DNA of 34,845 nt from Solobacterium sp. (GTDB taxonomy: Bacteria > Bacillota_I > Bacilli_A > Erysipelotrichales > Erysipelotrichaceae): contig JAFYHC010000111.1 in NCBI GenBank assembly GCA_017539385.1, positions 1 to 34,845 of the forward strand, in the 5' to 3' direction. A program made the position numbers and the translations under genes. The notes below the pieces were generated by a model that worked only from the letters and a program-made list of their open reading frames with translations, did no database searches and was not told the DNA's origin. This document shows positions 1 to 7,831 of this stretch, piece after piece; within the stretch, counting starts at the first letter, position 1; each line of letters starts with the position of its first letter.

Positions 1-161
1 ACCATTTAGCCTCATTGGGTTTCTGTGCGTAGGCTCGGAAGTTTTGTTAGCCCCTTCCTTCATCCCAACATTACTGTTTTCGACTTGGGGTTCACTACAC
101 TTGGCGGTAAATACCTGTGGCTGGATTTTCACCAGCTGGAGTTGTGCCATGCCCGGCACAC
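1..161 (-). mobile_element. 5' end of a group II intron (class C type), truncated by the window edge
   Basis: Read on the minus strand from 161 leftwards, the sequence begins GTGTGCCGGGCATGG, which fits the GTGYG 5' consensus of group II introns. It is followed by the structured, non-coding text typical of domain I, including the stretches GGTGAAAATCCAGC and AGTGTAGTGAACCCCAAGTC. No maturase/reverse transcriptase frame is visible because the element runs off the left edge. It begins directly after the T-tract of the trxB terminator (165-194), which is the preferred insertion site of class C introns. The exact splice position is inferred from the consensus and could be off by a few bases. Confidence 0.72.
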
Positions 162-164
162 TGT

Positions 165-194
165 AAAAAGGACATCCCGTACAGGATATCCTTT
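165..194 (-). terminator. Rho-independent terminator of trxB
   Basis: On the minus strand, AAAGGATATCC and GGATGTCCTTTTT form a strong stem with a six-base loop and end in a T-run, 8 bases behind the trxB stop codon. The group II intron begins immediately after the T-run, so the hairpin is probably also the intron's target structure. Confidence 0.85.
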
Positions 195-202
195 CATGAG
201 GT

Positions 203-1129
203 TTATCGGTTTTCGTTGATATAACGGCATGCGGCTAGTGCTGCGACAGCGCCGTCCGCAGCAGCAGTGGTCACCTGGCGCACATGTTTTCTGCGGCAGT
301 CGCCTGCCACGAAGATACCGGGTGTCTTTGTCAGACAGTTCTCATCGGAATCGAAGTAGCCATAACTGTCCAATGCCGCAAGATCTTTGAATGCATCGTT
401 TTCCGGAATAAGTCCGATTGCGACGAATAAGCCATCGCATTCCACGAGCTTTCCTTCGCCGGTCGTGCGGTCTTCATAGCGGACACCGCGCAGTTCACCA
501 TTGACGGTCTCAAAGCCAGTCAGTCTGGTATTGGTGATGCCCTGGACATTGTCCATCGCAAACAGGACTTCCTGCAGCCTGGCTTCACCGGTGAATACCG
601 GCAGATCCTGCAGCAGGATGACTTTTTTGCACTTCTGTGCCAGCAGGATGGCTTCCTGCAGAGCGGAGTTGCCGCCGCCTGCGACTGCTACAGTCCTTCC
701 GGCATAGAAGTCGCCGTCACATACTGCACAGAAGGAGATGCCTTCACCTACCAGTTCGTCTTCACCCTCCAAGCCCAGCATGCGGTGCTTGACACCGGTG
801 GCGAGGATGACGGTACGTGCTTCGTAGCGGCTTCCTTCTTCGGTCGCAACAATGCGGAGATCTCCTTCACATGTTACGCCGCTGACCGTCTCGACTTCGA
901 TCTCTGCACCCTGTGCCATGATCTGTTCAAACATTTTGTCTGCCAGTTCATTGCCGCTGAGTGACAGCTGGGACGGATAGTTTTCCACTTTCGGGGAATG
1001 GGTGATCTGTCCGCCGAAGCCTTCTTTTTCAATCACCAGTACACTTTTGCCGTTGCGCAGGGCATACAGCGCAGCCGTCATGCCGGCCGGGCCGCCGCCT
1101 GCAACGATGACATCATAGACTGCCATCAT
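203..1129 (-). CDS. trxB: Thioredoxin reductase (FAD/NADPH)
   Basis: This is a 308-residue low-molecular-weight thioredoxin reductase, the usual length of the family. It shows the N-terminal FAD-binding GGGPAGMTAA motif, the redox-active CAVC pair in 'SFCAVCDGDF' near residue 135, the NADPH-binding GGGNSA motif shortly after it, and the C-terminal FAD contact 'GIFVAGDCR'. The enzyme passes electrons from NADPH to a thioredoxin-type protein in the cytoplasm. Its start codon overlaps the nrdD stop (TGATG), so the two are translationally coupled. The likely electron acceptor is therefore the redoxin domain fused to the end of NrdD. The gene ends at a strong terminator. Confidence 0.93.
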   Translation of the reverse strand: MMAVYDVIVAGGGPAGMTAALYALRNGKSVLVIEKEGFGGQITHSPKVENYPSQLSLSGNELADKMFEQIMAQGAEIEVETVSGVTCEGDLRIVATEEGSRYEARTVILATGVKHRMLGLEGEDELVGEGISFCAVCDGDFYAGRTVAVAGGGNSALQEAILLAQKCKKVILLQDLPVFTGEARLQEVLFAMDNVQGITNTRLTGFETVNGELRGVRYEDRTTGEGKLVECDGLFVAIGLIPENDAFKDLAALDSYGYFDSDENCLTKTPGIFVAGDCRRKHVRQVTTAAADGAVAALAACRYINENR

Positions 1130-3519
1130 CAGCTCCGCATCAGCCAGCCTTTGATATCGGAAACACCGCGGTATTTCTCAAAGCTGTCTCCGTTAGGAAT
1201 GACAAGTGTCGGTGCCTGCTTGACACCGTATTTTTCAACCAGTTCACGCTCTTCGTTGGCATTGAGCGCTGTGTAAGGAACACCTGCTTTGTCCAGTAAT
1301 GCCATCGCTGCCTTGCAGTTCGGGCATGTCGGTGTCTTGAACAGCAGGATGCCTGCTGTCTTTGTTTCCTGTACCGGTGCTTCTGCTGGTGCAGCTGTCT
1401 GCAGCGGTTCATCGACCGGTGCCGGGATCGGTCCGGTGTGCTTCAGGACGGAGTGACCGATGTTGTAGACTTTACGGTCTTTGAATTCCTGTGCTTTACC
1501 GTCGTTCCAGTTCTGTACCGGACGATAGTAACCGGTGATGCGGCTGTAGACTTCTGTCTTCTGGCCGCAGATCGGACATGTATACTGTTCGCCTGTCAGA
1601 TAGTCGTGGTTCTTACATACAGAGTATGTCGGAGACATCGTATAGTACGGAAGCTTGTAGTTTTCTGCGATCTTGCGCACCAGTGCAGCTGCGGCTTTCC
1701 AGTCCGGAAGCTTTTCGCCAAGGAAGGCATGGAAGACAGTACCGGATGTGTACAGTGTCTGCAGATCGTCCTGGATATCCAGAGCGGAGAAGACATCTTC
1801 GGTATAGCCGACAGGCAGGTGTGAAGAGTTGGTATAGTATGGCGTACCGTTCATATTTGCTGTGATGATGTCCGGATACTGTTCCTTATCATGCTTTGCA
1901 AAACGGTATGTCGTGGACTCTGCCGGTGTTGCTTCAAGGTTGTACAGGTCGCCATATTTCTCCTGATAGTCGGAGAGACGCTCACGCATATGATTCAGTA
2001 CATCGCGGGCAAAGCGCTGTGTACGTGCATCGGTGAGGTCAGCACGCAGCCAGTTGGCATTGAGACCGACTTCGTTCATACCGATCAGACCGATCGTGGA
2101 GAAGTGGTTGTTGAAGGTGCCCAGGTATCTCTTTGTATACGGATAGAGACCCTGCTCCAGCAGTCTTGTAATAACCGTTCTCTTGATCTTCAGGGAACGT
2201 GCAGCGATATCCATCAGGTTATCCAGACGCTTATAGAAGTCTGCTTCATCCTTTGCCAGGTATGCAATACGCGGCAGGTTGATCGTAACAACGCCGATGG
2301 AACCGGTGCTTTCGCCGCTTCCGAAGAAGCCGCCGGACTTCTTGCGCAGTTCACGCAGGTCCAGACGCAGACGGCAGCACATACTTCTGACATCGCTTGG
2401 TTCCATATCACTGTTGATATAGTTGGAGAAGTACGGTGTGCCATACTTTGCAGTCATTTCAAACAGGAGCTTGTTGTTTTCTGTTTCACTCCAGTCAAAG
2501 TCTCTTGTAATGGAATACGTCGGGATCGGATACTGGAATCCTCTGCCGTTGGCGTCACCTTCGATCATGATCTCGATGAATGCCTTGTTGACCATATCCA
2601 TTTCTTTCTTACAGTCACCGTATGTGAAGTCCATTTCCTTTCCGCCGATAATAGCAGGCAGGTTCTTCAGGTCATTCGGAACGACCCAGTCCAGTGTAAT
2701 GTTGGAGAATGGTGCCTGTGTGCCCCATCTGGACGGTGTATTGACACCATAGATGAAGGACTGGATGCACTGCTTGACCTGGTCCTGTGTCAGGTTGTCT
2801 ACTTTGACAAACGGTGCAAGATATGTATCAAACGAAGAGAATGCCTGTGCGCCGGCCCACTCATTCTGCATAATGCCGAGGAAGTTGACCATCTGGTTGC
2901 ACAGTGTGGACAGATGCTTTGCCGGAGCAGATGTGATCTTGCCCGGCACACCGCCTAAGCCTTCCTGGATGAGCTGCTTTAAGGACCATCCTGCACAGTA
3001 TCCCGTTAACATGGACAGGTCATGCAGATGCAGGGCAGCACTTCTATGGGCATTGGCAATCTCGTCATCATAGACTTCTGACAGCCAGTAGTTTGCAGTG
3101 ATCGCACCGGAGTTGGACAGGATCAGACCGCCTACCGAATAGGTAACCGTACTGTTCTCTTTTACACGCCAGTCATTGATCTTCAGATAGTTATCGACCA
3201 GATCCCGGTAATTCAGCAGTGTGCTGTTGATATTACGTACTTTTTCACGCTGTCTGCGGTACAGAATATATGCCTTTGCGACATCCGCATATCCGGATTC
3301 GGAAAGTACTTTTTCTACACTGTCCTGAATATCTTCGACAGTTACTTTCCCGCCGGAGATCTTCTTTTCGAAATCTGCCGTGACATGGAGCGAGATCAGA
3401 TCGATCACGGAAGGATGATATTCCTTCTCCAATGCCTGAAAGGCCTTGGTGATCGCGGCACTGATCTTGGCAATATTAAAGTCAACGACTTTTCCATCTC
3501 TCTTTACTACCTGATACAT
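1129..3519 (-). CDS. nrdD: Anaerobic ribonucleoside-triphosphate reductase with fused C-terminal redoxin domain
   Basis: This is a 796-residue class III ribonucleotide reductase, which makes dNTPs without oxygen by glycyl-radical chemistry. Residues 1-95 form an ATP-cone allosteric domain. Cys175 (in GYCAGWSL) and the Cys381-Cys382 pair (in SMCCRL) match the active-site cysteines of the family. A zinc-type cluster lies at C635/H638/C648/C651. The glycyl radical is expected at Gly663 in RITGYYRPVQNWNDGK. After a proline/alanine-rich linker (about 697-720) comes a redoxin fold with a TCPNC active site (C731, C734) and a cis-proline-type QAPTLVIP segment, which is unusual because the redoxin is normally a separate protein. 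AGGAGG lies 6 bases before the ATG. The gene has its own promoter upstream, and the separate activase gene nrdG lies 226 bp upstream on the same strand. Confidence 0.95.
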   Translation of the reverse strand: MYQVVKRDGKVVDFNIAKISAAITKAFQALEKEYHPSVIDLISLHVTADFEKKISGGKVTVEDIQDSVEKVLSESGYADVAKAYILYRRQREKVRNINSTLLNYRDLVDNYLKINDWRVKENSTVTYSVGGLILSNSGAITANYWLSEVYDDEIANAHRSAALHLHDLSMLTGYCAGWSLKQLIQEGLGGVPGKITSAPAKHLSTLCNQMVNFLGIMQNEWAGAQAFSSFDTYLAPFVKVDNLTQDQVKQCIQSFIYGVNTPSRWGTQAPFSNITLDWVVPNDLKNLPAIIGGKEMDFTYGDCKKEMDMVNKAFIEIMIEGDANGRGFQYPIPTYSITRDFDWSETENNKLLFEMTAKYGTPYFSNYINSDMEPSDVRSMCCRLRLDLRELRKKSGGFFGSGESTGSIGVVTINLPRIAYLAKDEADFYKRLDNLMDIAARSLKIKRTVITRLLEQGLYPYTKRYLGTFNNHFSTIGLIGMNEVGLNANWLRADLTDARTQRFARDVLNHMRERLSDYQEKYGDLYNLEATPAESTTYRFAKHDKEQYPDIITANMNGTPYYTNSSHLPVGYTEDVFSALDIQDDLQTLYTSGTVFHAFLGEKLPDWKAAAALVRKIAENYKLPYYTMSPTYSVCKNHDYLTGEQYTCPICGQKTEVYSRITGYYRPVQNWNDGKAQEFKDRKVYNIGHSVLKHTGPIPAPVDEPLQTAAPAEAPVQETKTAGILLFKTPTCPNCKAAMALLDKAGVPYTALNANEERELVEKYGVKQAPTLVIPNGDSFEKYRGVSDIKGWLMRS

Positions 3520-3658
3520 GTAACCTCCTAAAACCTCTTTTATCTCTGCCCGTCCCCGGTATTTTCTTTTCAGCAGCTTCCATCCTGCCGGTCATGCCCA
3601 GTCTTCCATCCCTGAGCAAAGACACTAAAAATACGCCTTGCGGGCCTATACAAGTGCA

Positions 3659-3686
3659 ATTTTACACCGTAAAAAAACAAGGTCAA
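3659..3686 (-). promoter_or_regulatory. Predicted promoter of nrdD-trxB
   Basis: On the minus strand, TTGACC (3681-3686) and TAAAAT (3659-3664) are separated by 16 bases. Transcription would begin near 3650 and give a leader of about 130 nt before nrdD. Within that leader I see only weak hairpins and no recognised riboswitch. The promoter separates nrdD-trxB from the nrdG transcript upstream. Confidence 0.6.
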
Positions 3687-3699
3687 CGCTTATGCCTGA

Positions 3700-3714
3700 T
3701 GTAAATCATTTACA
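3700..3714. promoter_or_regulatory. Perfect 7-1-7 palindrome upstream of the nrdD promoter
   Basis: TGTAAATCATTTACA is a perfect inverted repeat with one central base, lying 13 bp upstream of the -35 box. The 7-1-7 layout resembles boxes bound by Fur-family metalloregulators, but the bases are not a textbook Fur, Zur or PerR box. It does not resemble the NrdR box. It is a candidate operator; the cognate regulator is unknown. Confidence 0.45.
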
Positions 3715-3745
3715 TTTTACGTACCCTGTTTTCATGTGTGTTTTG

Positions 3746-4438
3746 TTAATCCATACCCCTTATTTCTGCAACATCTGTATATTTAAGCATGATATCCCTG
3801 TACGCTTCCATCGCTTCTCTGGATGGTGCGCACAGGCCGCCATACGGGACCGTATCGCGGTCGGTGAATGCCTGCAGGAAGTACTTCTTCGCCCCCTGTA
3901 TCATCTTTCCGATGGCTTCAAAGTCCTCTGCCTGGTGGAATTGCTCAATGACCGTCGTGCGGAATTCGAAGTCGATGCCGCTGTTTTGTAGTAGGGAAAT
4001 GCTGCGGCGGATCGGCGCAAGATCCATGGATTCCAGACCGCACGTCACGGCATATTTCTCCGGGGAATTCTTGATGTCCATTGCGGCATAGTCGATCAGC
4101 CCTTCTTTGAGTATGGCTTCCAGCATGTCCGGGTGACAGCCGTTGGTATCCAGTTTGACCGCAAATCCCATCTCACGGATCCTGCGCATGAGGGATGGCA
4201 GACCGGAGTGCAGACATGGTTCCCCGCCGGTAAACGCCACGCCATCCAGCAGGCCTTTCCGCTTTGCCAGGAATGCCAGGAATTCTTCTTCATCCATGAT
4301 TGGTTTTGCCGTGCCGTCCACCAGTTCAAAGTTATGGCAGAACGGGCAGCGCAGATCGCATCCGTTCAGAAATACGGTACAGGCCACATGACCCGGAAAG
4401 TCCAGAAGTGTCATCTTCTGCAGTCCATATAGTTTCAT
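3746..4438 (-). CDS. nrdG: Anaerobic ribonucleotide reductase activating protein (radical SAM)
   Basis: This 230-residue radical-SAM protein opens with MKLYGLQKMTLLDFPG and carries the CxxxCxxC [4Fe-4S]/SAM motif in 'NGCDLRCPFCHN', followed by the 'FTGGEP' SAM-contact motif. These are typical of the NrdG-like activase family that installs the glycyl radical on NrdD. The start is placed at 4438, with GAGGG 5 bases before the ATG; the frame stays open further upstream, but that part overlaps the preceding gene. It follows the DUF4037 gene by 8 bp and lies just upstream of nrdD on the same strand. Assignment to NrdD rather than the other glycyl radical enzyme in this window rests on this position and on the family; the other enzyme has its own activase. 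Confidence 0.88.
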   Translation of the reverse strand: MKLYGLQKMTLLDFPGHVACTVFLNGCDLRCPFCHNFELVDGTAKPIMDEEEFLAFLAKRKGLLDGVAFTGGEPCLHSGLPSLMRRIREMGFAVKLDTNGCHPDMLEAILKEGLIDYAAMDIKNSPEKYAVTCGLESMDLAPIRRSISLLQNSGIDFEFRTTVIEQFHQAEDFEAIGKMIQGAKKYFLQAFTDRDTVPYGGLCAPSREAMEAYRDIMLKYTDVAEIRGMD

Positions 4439-4446
4439 AAATTCCC

Positions 4447-5385
4447 TCACAAAGCCGCAAATATATGCATATTGCGCAATTGCGCATCCTGTATGCCGTC
4501 GTTGACAGACATCGCATGCTTTTCCAGATCCCCGCACACCGCCTTGGTTAAGCCCTGTGTGATGAGTTCATCGATCACGTCCGCCGCAATGCCTTCGATC
4601 ACATTGTATTTTTCTTCTGCACTGGCATCGTTGTCCGTTGTCAGCAGATATTCCATCACTTCCGCGCACAGGCTCAGCTTCGGCAATTGCCTGAGTGCAT
4701 GGAAGCTCCATTTGTAATATGGCATATAGACATCATTCAGCAGGAAGATCACCGCCATGGCACTGCGTACATATTCGAACACCGCCAATTGTGCCGCGGC
4801 TGTCTCTTTGTGTCTGATACATCGCTGGTAATTGTACTGTCCGGACTGGGCCATGTTCATGAGGTGGCCTGCCAGTTTCTTCCTGCGTATTTCCCGGGGA
4901 AAGACACTTAGGGATTCCCGGATGCGTGTCATTTCCCCATATCCATCCATGAACAGCTTCCCATTGGTCATTTCTGCCAGGGACTGTTCCGGTATGGTCA
5001 TCCACTCTGCCATCGTCAGGATGCCGTCTCTAGTGCCGGTCTTTTCCATCACAAAGTCGCTGATGCGCAGCACACCATGGCGATTGCCGCCGACGGGTGA
5101 CAGTTTCTGCCGCTCATATCCCATATAGGATTTGGGCAGTTTGGCATAGGCACGCTCCAGCAGGAATGCACTGCGGCGGTCCACGATATCTTCTTCCGGC
5201 AGAAAGATGCAGAAACCCGGTTCATAGTCATGGTCCTGCGATATATCATCGTCGAAGCCGAAGCACTCCGAGCCGCTGCCAGCCAGTCCTACAGCGATAT
5301 ACGGCAAGAGGTCCGCAAACTGTTCTTCCAGCATTGGCCTGCCATATTCCTCATAGAACCGTTCGGATAATTCAAGACCCTGCAT
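4447..5385 (-). CDS. DUF4037 domain protein, nucleotidyltransferase-like
   Basis: This 312-residue protein matches my recollection of the DUF4037 family. Near the N-terminus it has a glycine/serine loop (GLAGSGSE, about 34-41) followed by acidic residues (DDD 45-47 and DHD 51-53). That pattern is like the catalytic core of polymerase-beta-type nucleotidyltransferases (G-S followed by D-x-D). The rest is mostly helical. No substrate can be inferred. The start codon lies inside the end of the TPR gene (14-bp overlap) with GGAG 7 bases ahead, so the two are probably translationally coupled, and nrdG follows after 8 bp. A role as a nucleotidyl-transferring enzyme is inferred from the motif only. 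Confidence 0.72.
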   Translation of the reverse strand: MQGLELSERFYEEYGRPMLEEQFADLLPYIAVGLAGSGSECFGFDDDISQDHDYEPGFCIFLPEEDIVDRRSAFLLERAYAKLPKSYMGYERQKLSPVGGNRHGVLRISDFVMEKTGTRDGILTMAEWMTIPEQSLAEMTNGKLFMDGYGEMTRIRESLSVFPREIRRKKLAGHLMNMAQSGQYNYQRCIRHKETAAAQLAVFEYVRSAMAVIFLLNDVYMPYYKWSFHALRQLPKLSLCAEVMEYLLTTDNDASAEEKYNVIEGIAADVIDELITQGLTKAVCGDLEKHAMSVNDGIQDAQLRNMHIFAAL

Positions 5386-6208
5386 AGATCGTCTCCGCCT
5401 TCTCTTTCAATTCATCCGCCAGCAGGAAATAGCCATAGTAGGAAAATACCGGTGCACATTTTTCCAGTACGAATGCATAGTAGCCATTGTGCTCCAGGGA
5501 TTCATCTTTCAGCAGGCTTTCCGCTGTATCCAGACACGCATAGATCTCGTTTTCCGCATTGTCCATGCCTTTCTGCAAAGTGATGCAGTCGGCGATATTG
5601 AGCCATGTGATCGCCTGTTCCAGTTTGCCGTGTTCTGCTTCTTCCATGATCACGAGCGCCTTGTCATACAACGTACGTGCTTCTTCATAGCGTCCCAGCG
5701 ACACACAGGTCAGCGCCATGTTGTTGTACAGTCCGCCCAGCAGGTCTTTGCGTGTATTGGCAGAAGACTCATACACCGGCAGTGCCTTTGCGAACAATGC
5801 ATACGCCTGCTCATTTTCTTCGAAGGCGTTATATGCCGTCGCAATATTCACATACGTCGTTGCAGAACTGATCGTACCCTCATAATCCATCTCCTGGATC
5901 AGGCGCAGTGCTTCTTTTGCCTGTGCAAAAGCTTCCTGCTTCTGTCCGGTCTTGCGGTAATGACCGACCAGTTCATTGCGGATCATGAGCTCACCGCGCT
6001 GATCCTGTCCAAGACGCGCTTCTTCGAGCCAGTACAGCAGATGCCGTTCTGCACCGGCATAATCCCGGTGACTCATGTATTCATCCATCTTTTCAATGAT
6101 GCGCTGCTGGGGAACAGGCTTTATTTCCGCCTCTGCTCCATATGGCTTCTCACACAGCGGGCAATTGGGTTCCAGATAATCTTCCGGTTTCAGGATCTTA
6201 TCATCCAT
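5372..6208 (-). CDS. Tetratricopeptide-repeat protein
   Basis: This 278-residue cytoplasmic protein has an N-terminal segment with one CxxC pair (C16-P-L-C19) and then tandem helical repeats of TPR type from about residue 35 to the end (for example 'YAGAERHLLYWLEEA', 'YEEARTLYDKALVIMEEA'). TPR arrays bind other proteins or peptides. It has no signal peptide or membrane segment. AGGAG lies 8 bases before the ATG. The 3' end overlaps the DUF4037 gene by 14 bp, which suggests that the two products work together. The partner and function are not known. Confidence 0.8.
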   Translation of the reverse strand: MDDKILKPEDYLEPNCPLCEKPYGAEAEIKPVPQQRIIEKMDEYMSHRDYAGAERHLLYWLEEARLGQDQRGELMIRNELVGHYRKTGQKQEAFAQAKEALRLIQEMDYEGTISSATTYVNIATAYNAFEENEQAYALFAKALPVYESSANTRKDLLGGLYNNMALTCVSLGRYEEARTLYDKALVIMEEAEHGKLEQAITWLNIADCITLQKGMDNAENEIYACLDTAESLLKDESLEHNGYYAFVLEKCAPVFSYYGYFLLADELKEKAETIYAGS

Positions 6209-6229
6209 AGTACATTCTCCTGCCTATAC

Positions 6230-6252
6230 AGAAAGACCGCACAATTGCGGTC
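6230..6252 (-). terminator. Possible terminator after the PTS-like gene
   Basis: On the minus strand, GACCGCA and TGCGGTC form a 7-bp stem with a 4-base loop, followed by TTTC. The stem overlaps the stop codon of the PTS-like gene. The T-run is short, so partial read-through into the TPR gene is likely. Confidence 0.5.
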
Positions 6253-7801
6253 ATACGTTGCGTATATCATCGTGCAGAGCCTTGCCGATGCCGATCTCTA
6301 CCATCTTGCTCGGTGCCCCGTAACAGATCGTATAGCCGGACCGTGTCTCATACACTTTATGTGAACCAAGCCGGCGCAGTGCCCGGACATTGATCACATT
6401 GGGATCATAGACGCTGATATTCAATGTAGTGATCGAAGAGTATACACTCTTGATATTTTCCAGTCCTCCTACGGCTTCGATCGTACCCTGAATGAGGCGG
6501 TCCTTGTCACCGGTGCGGAACAGATCCACTGCCACATAGCGGAAATAGATCTGCGTTGCTCCAAAATAGATCACAAACGATACTGCACCCACCGCCGCCA
6601 CTACGATCAGTGACTTCGTCAGGGAAGAATTGGAAAGATAGCTGAACAGTTCCGGGAACGTACCCGGCATCGCTGCCAGTGTCGATCCATCCGTGCTCTT
6701 GAATCCCAGATACACATGCAGTGCCTGGAAGAGACCATACAGGATACCGGTATAGCCCAGATGGAACAGGAATAATAACGGACACAATACCACCAGCAAT
6801 AACTCCAATGGCAATAGTGTGCCAAACATGATCGATGTCAGTGTTGCGATCAGGAAGAAGATGCGCTTGCGTCCTCTCTCCAACCGGTTGGACATCAGTG
6901 TATACATGCCCAGGATCATTCCCGGCACTGCGAAGATATTCAGTACATAGTACGGTGTAATGAACCGTCCTGCCATACCGATCAGTCCGGTCGATGACAG
7001 CTGGCTGGTCCAGATATTGACATCACCTGCCACACTGACACCGGCAATGTTATTCCAGCTTCCCCCGCTGACACCATACCAGAACGGCTGACGTATCAGC
7101 GTACCAAGGTTGAATACACCCAGGAACCGGTCGGTAATGCCATACAGTGCCAGATTGACCGGATTGGTCGTGTCACTGGCAATAAAGCTGATAACTTTCT
7201 GTATGACCATTAATACATACGGCCATACCAATGCTGCACCGGCACCTGCAAGAAACGATACAAACACGGTACGCAGGGTGACCGATGCCTCCTTGGATAT
7301 AAAGGAGAACAGGCCGTACTCATTCCGGACTTTGGAACGGTTGAATGACCACAGGGTGATCATGGCTACGATGAACGCACCGATCATGCCTGTCTGCAGC
7401 GGATAGTGGGTGGAATGCGACAGTGCCGCCGAAGCGGAATTGGATATGCTCAAGCCGAAGATCGAGCTGTATGCCGTACTAGGCAGACTGCCCGACGCAA
7501 ATACCATCGTCGCTGTCAGGTAGCTGATATAGCCGCACACAGAGGAAATGATCGACGTAGCCGATCCTGTCTGCCGTGCCGAAAGACGGATCAGAAAGAT
7601 AAACGGGAAATTTACGACCAGGAACTGTCCTGCTTTGACAAGCATCTCCGCCAGAATGATGATCGTATCATTCTCAATGGAATAGACGATTCCCAGTGAT
7701 CCGTTTGACAGTAAATTTCCGATCCCGATCATGATCCATGCGATAAACAGGACCTCGATCGGATATTTCAGTATTTCATAAAATGAATGTCTGCTTCGCA
7801 T
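6251..7801 (-). CDS. PTS EIIC-like membrane permease with a degenerate EIIB domain
   Basis: This is a 516-residue polytopic membrane protein. Residues 1-425 form an EIIC-like domain of the glucose/maltose superfamily with about ten hydrophobic segments. Residues 435-510 align with an EIIB domain (AVGGLENIKSVYSSITTL). The position that carries the phosphorylated cysteine in working EIIB domains (consensus DACITRL) is Ser456 here, and the following arginine is Thr459. In EIIC, the usual GITEPxE motif reads GTLLPLE near 327-333, so one glutamate is lost, and the usual HH pair is not seen in 'QPFWYGVSGG'. The fold looks retained but the phosphotransfer residues do not. GGGAG precedes the ATG. It may be a non-phosphorylating transporter, a sensor, or a decaying gene, though the frame is intact. 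It follows nadK by 30 bp. Confidence 0.75.
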   Translation of the reverse strand: MRSRHSFYEILKYPIEVLFIAWIMIGIGNLLSNGSLGIVYSIENDTIIILAEMLVKAGQFLVVNFPFIFLIRLSARQTGSATSIISSVCGYISYLTATMVFASGSLPSTAYSSIFGLSISNSASAALSHSTHYPLQTGMIGAFIVAMITLWSFNRSKVRNEYGLFSFISKEASVTLRTVFVSFLAGAGAALVWPYVLMVIQKVISFIASDTTNPVNLALYGITDRFLGVFNLGTLIRQPFWYGVSGGSWNNIAGVSVAGDVNIWTSQLSSTGLIGMAGRFITPYYVLNIFAVPGMILGMYTLMSNRLERGRKRIFFLIATLTSIMFGTLLPLELLLVVLCPLLFLFHLGYTGILYGLFQALHVYLGFKSTDGSTLAAMPGTFPELFSYLSNSSLTKSLIVVAAVGAVSFVIYFGATQIYFRYVAVDLFRTGDKDRLIQGTIEAVGGLENIKSVYSSITTLNISVYDPNVINVRALRRLGSHKVYETRSGYTICYGAPSKMVEIGIGKALHDDIRNV

Positions 7802-7831
7802 GGTTACTCCCGTGAGCCTATTGTACCAGAC

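Noticed and set aside
25..219. Open frame of 64 codons at the left edge
   Set aside because: It runs through the intron RNA and the trxB terminator in the wrong direction and has no ribosome-binding site; the intron RNA explains the text.
1891..2958. Long open frame opposite nrdD (355 codons)
   Set aside because: It is the antisense shadow of a strongly conserved coding sequence, has a cysteine-rich composition without domains, and lacks a start signal.
3520..3650. Riboswitch (for example cobalamin) in the nrdD leader
   Set aside because: No conserved riboswitch core is present, only short unrelated stems.
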